This document shows, one piece after another, positions 61,825 through 64,000 of a DNA stretch of 64,000 nucleotides. Source of the stretch: DATCLS01 sp036563805 (GTDB lineage Bacteria; Actinomycetota; Acidimicrobiia; Acidimicrobiales; VFJN01). The notes beneath the pieces are model-generated. The model was not told the origin of the DNA, made no database searches, and worked only from the letters and a program-made list of their open reading frames with translations. Both the position numbers and the translations under genes were made by a program. The stretch is taken from assembly GCA_036563805.1 (NCBI GenBank), contig DATCLS010000049.1, positions 1-64,000 on the forward strand. The letters are read 5' to 3'. Positions within the stretch are counted from its first letter, which is position 1. The number at the start of each line of letters is the position of its first letter.

Positions 61825-64000
61825 TCAGCCGACGGCCTCGGGCACCCGGGCCGGCGCCGGCGCCACCTCCACGGGGATGCCGTTGAGCACGGCGGTGCCC
61901 GAGACGGGGTCGATCAGCTCCTCGTCGCCGAGGAGGTTGCTGTTGACCCCGGCGTGGCGGCGGGCGACGGCCAGCTCGACGCCGGGCAGGTCGTGGCCCC
62001 AGCCGTGGGGGATGCTGACGACGCCCGGCCGGATGGCGTCGGTGACCTCGACCGGGATCGTGACCGTGCCGGTCCGCGACCGCACCTCGGCGTCGCCCCC
62101 GTCGGCCAAGCCCAGCCGCTCGGCGTCGGCCGGGTTGACCTGCAGCGTGCAGCGGGGCTTGCCCTTCACCAGGACCTCGACGTTGTGCATCCAGGAGTTG
62201 TTGGACCGCAGGTCGCGCCGCCCGATCAGTCGCAGGCCGCCGGGCGTCTCGTCGAGGGCGGCCCGCAGCCGGGCGACGTCGGCCACCAGCAGCTCGGGCG
62301 CCAGCTCGATCATGCCCGACGGGGTGCGCAGCACCTCGGGGATCCGGGGCTCCAGCGGGCCGAGGTCGATGCCGTGGGGGTGCTCGATCAGCTTGTCGAG
62401 CGTGAGGCGCGGGCCGTCCGTGCGCGCCCCGAAGCCGTCGCCGTAGGGGCCGGTCCGGATCATGATGTCGAGCAGCCGCTCGGGCCCGCGCCGGCCGTTG
62501 GCGCCGGCGGCGGCGAGGATCTCCTCGGGGTCGCCCCCGGCCACCGGCCCGTGCTCGTCGGCCACGGCCCCCTTGGCCAGCGTGCTCGCCACCAGGTCGT
62601 CGACGAGGGCGGGGTCGGCCTGGCTGCCCATGCCCTGGAGGACGAGGGCCAAGCGGGCCAGCACCTGCCACTCGTCGGGCTGGCCGGCGGGCCGGGGCAG
62701 GACGGGCGGGCTGTAGTGGGCGACGTTGCGGACGGCCAGCTGCAGCAGCGCCAGGTCGTAGTGGCCCTTCTGCAGGGCGGTCGGCACCGGCAGGATGACG
62801 TCCGCGTGCCGGGTGGTCTCGTTGACGTAGGGGTCGACCGCCACGTAGCCCTCGAGCCCGGCCAGCGCGGCGTCGAGCCGGCCGGCGTTGGGCGTCGACA
62901 GCACGGGGTTGCCGGCCACGGTGATCAGGGCCCGGATCTGGCCCTCGCCGGGCGTGTCGATCTCCTCGGCCAGGCAGGCGACCGGCAGCTCGCCCAGCGT
63001 CTCGGGCAGGCCCCGCACGCGGCTGCGGCGCCGGTGGAGCTTCACGCCCCGGCCGTAGCGGGGCGCGCCCCGCGTGTTGGCGGCGCCGGCCGCCGCCCTG
63101 GTGAACATGGCGCCGCCCGGCCGGTCGAGGTTGCCGGTCAGCACGTTGAGCACATCGACCAGCCAGGACGCCAGCGTGCCGAACCGGGCGGTCGTGGTGC
63201 CGATGCGGCCGTAGACGCAGGCGGTGGGCGCCGCCCCCAGCTCGTGGGCCAGCGCCCGCACGTCGGCGGCCGGCAGGCCCGTGACCGGCTCGACCGCCTC
63301 GGGCGTGAACGGCCGGGCCAGCTCCACGACGGTGGCCACCGCCTCGTCCGGGACGTACGGGGCCAGGGCGCCGAGGTCGATCAGGTCGTCGGCGGCCAGG
63401 ACGTTGACCAGCGCCATGAGGAGGAAGGCGTCGGCCCCGGGCCGGATGGCCAGATGCCGGCTGGCCACCTCGGCCGTGCGGGTGCGCCGGGGGTCGACGA
63501 CCACCAGGCGGCCGCCCCGGGCCAGCAGCGCCTCGATCCGTCCCGGCCAGTCGGGGGCGGTCGCCAGGCTGCCGTTGGAGGCGTACGGGTTGGCGCCCAG
63601 CATGACCAGCAGGTCGGTGCGGTCGACGTCGGGGACGGGCACGGTGAGCGCCCCGCCGAACATGAGCGCCGACGACACCTCCTTGGGCCGCTGGTCGACC
63701 GTGCTGGCCGAGAACACGTTCGTCGTGCCCAGCGCCTTGATCAGCGGCCGGAGGTAGAGCAGGCCGGCCAGCGAGTGGGCGTTGGGGTTGCCGACGTAGA
63801 TGCCCACCGCCTCGCGGCCGTGACGCTCGATGACCGGCATGAGGACCCGCTCGGCGGCGGCGAACGCCTCGTCCCAGGAGGCGGGCACCAGCTCGCGGTC
63901 GCGGCGGACCAGCGGCTGGCGCAGCCAGTCGGGGTCTTCGTGCAGCTGACGCAGCGTCGAGCCCTTGGGGCAGATGTAGCCGTGGCTGAACACGTCGTCG
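61825..64000 (-). CDS. Molybdopterin oxidoreductase, N-terminus cut by window edge
   Basis: The last 724 residues of a bis-MGD enzyme of the DMSO-reductase superfamily. The visible part begins just before the last cluster Cys (SHGYICPKGSTLRQLHEDPDWLRQPLVR). MGD-binding blocks include VGIYVGNPNAHSLAGLLY and FSASTVDQRPKEVSSALMFGG. The C-terminal MopB domain has LRLIGRRDLRSNNSWMHNVEVLVKGKPRCTL and VSIPHGWGHDLPGVELAVARRH. This resembles the formate dehydrogenase/assimilatory-like group often of unknown substrate in actinobacteria, clearly distinct from the nitrate reductase at 35837. Upstream partners lie outside the window. Confidence 0.88.
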   Translation of the reverse strand, partial: DDVFSHGYICPKGSTLRQLHEDPDWLRQPLVRRDRELVPASWDEAFAAAERVLMPVIERHGREAVGIYVGNPNAHSLAGLLYLRPLIKALGTTNVFSASTVDQRPKEVSSALMFGGALTVPVPDVDRTDLLVMLGANPYASNGSLATAPDWPGRIEALLARGGRLVVVDPRRTRTAEVASRHLAIRPGADAFLLMALVNVLAADDLIDLGALAPYVPDEAVATVVELARPFTPEAVEPVTGLPAADVRALAHELGAAPTACVYGRIGTTTARFGTLASWLVDVLNVLTGNLDRPGGAMFTRAAAGAANTRGAPRYGRGVKLHRRRSRVRGLPETLGELPVACLAEEIDTPGEGQIRALITVAGNPVLSTPNAGRLDAALAGLEGYVAVDPYVNETTRHADVILPVPTALQKGHYDLALLQLAVRNVAHYSPPVLPRPAGQPDEWQVLARLALVLQGMGSQADPALVDDLVASTLAKGAVADEHGPVAGGDPEEILAAAGANGRRGPERLLDIMIRTGPYGDGFGARTDGPRLTLDKLIEHPHGIDLGPLEPRIPEVLRTPSGMIELAPELLVADVARLRAALDETPGGLRLIGRRDLRSNNSWMHNVEVLVKGKPRCTLQVNPADAERLGLADGGDAEVRSRTGTVTIPVEVTDAIRPGVVSIPHGWGHDLPGVELAVARRHAGVNSNLLGDEELIDPVSGTAVLNGIPVEVAPAPARVPEAVG

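Overview
The window is about 64 kb of very GC-rich DNA (coding third positions are almost all G or C) from an actinobacterium. An MmpL-type transporter, an F420-type luciferase-like oxidoreductase, LAL and SARP regulators, an Rpf-like secreted protein, a HemD-wHTH nitrate regulator and GlnR/CRP-type boxes all fit Actinomycetota. The comF / FlgM-like / hpf / secA / prfB / ftsE / ftsX order, together with the general gene style, makes me think of class Acidimicrobiia, but that placement is inference. I see no rRNA, tRNA, CRISPR array, prophage or insertion sequence, and no block of foreign-looking composition.

Left part (1-24 kb). A truncated MMPL transporter is followed by a clear rifamycin phosphotransferase (rph) whose upstream region carries a near-match to the rifamycin-associated element (RAE). 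Then come a zinc alcohol dehydrogenase, a DUF1801 protein, an EamA transporter, a flavoprotein, a small conserved protein, a LuxR-type ATPase regulator, a methyltransferase and a giant BTAD/SARP regulator. A DesK/NarL-type two-component pair sits behind two perfect palindromes. An AraC regulator, two SDRs, an F420-type oxidoreductase and a carotenoid-desaturase-like flavoprotein follow.

Middle (24-36 kb). An ECF41-type sigma factor with a fused SnoaL-like domain precedes an NDH-2-like flavoprotein. Between them lie direct repeats carrying three copies of the TGTCACA -35 motif typical of ECF41 promoters. Beyond are GNAT, lipase-like lipoprotein, VOC and SDR genes, a small membrane protein / OmpR regulator / HisKA kinase operon, a solitary TylF-type O-methyltransferase and a winged-helix protein.

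Nitrate block (35.8-44.6 kb, minus strand). nirB-nirD-nnaR-[ferredoxin/DmsC-like anchor fusion]-nitrate reductase catalytic subunit look like one assimilatory unit. The nirB/nirD and fusion/catalytic gene pairs overlap by 4 bp. A perfect GlnR half-site pair precedes nnaR; a near GlnR box and a perfect CRP-type box precede nirB. The design suggests that quinol, rather than soluble ferredoxin, feeds the nitrate reductase while NAD(P)H feeds NirBD.

Right part (44.7-64 kb). After a secreted protein, a methyltransferase, an EamA transporter and a cytochrome P450 comes the housekeeping core: an Rpf-like protein, ftsX, ftsE, prfB, secA, an inserted MmcQ/YjbR gene on the opposite strand, hpf, a FlgM-like small protein and comF. 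Next is a compact membrane-protein/repressor pair whose apparently leaderless promoter is covered by two copies of one 17-bp palindrome, then ahcY with a structured-looking leader, and a molybdopterin oxidoreductase cut by the window edge.
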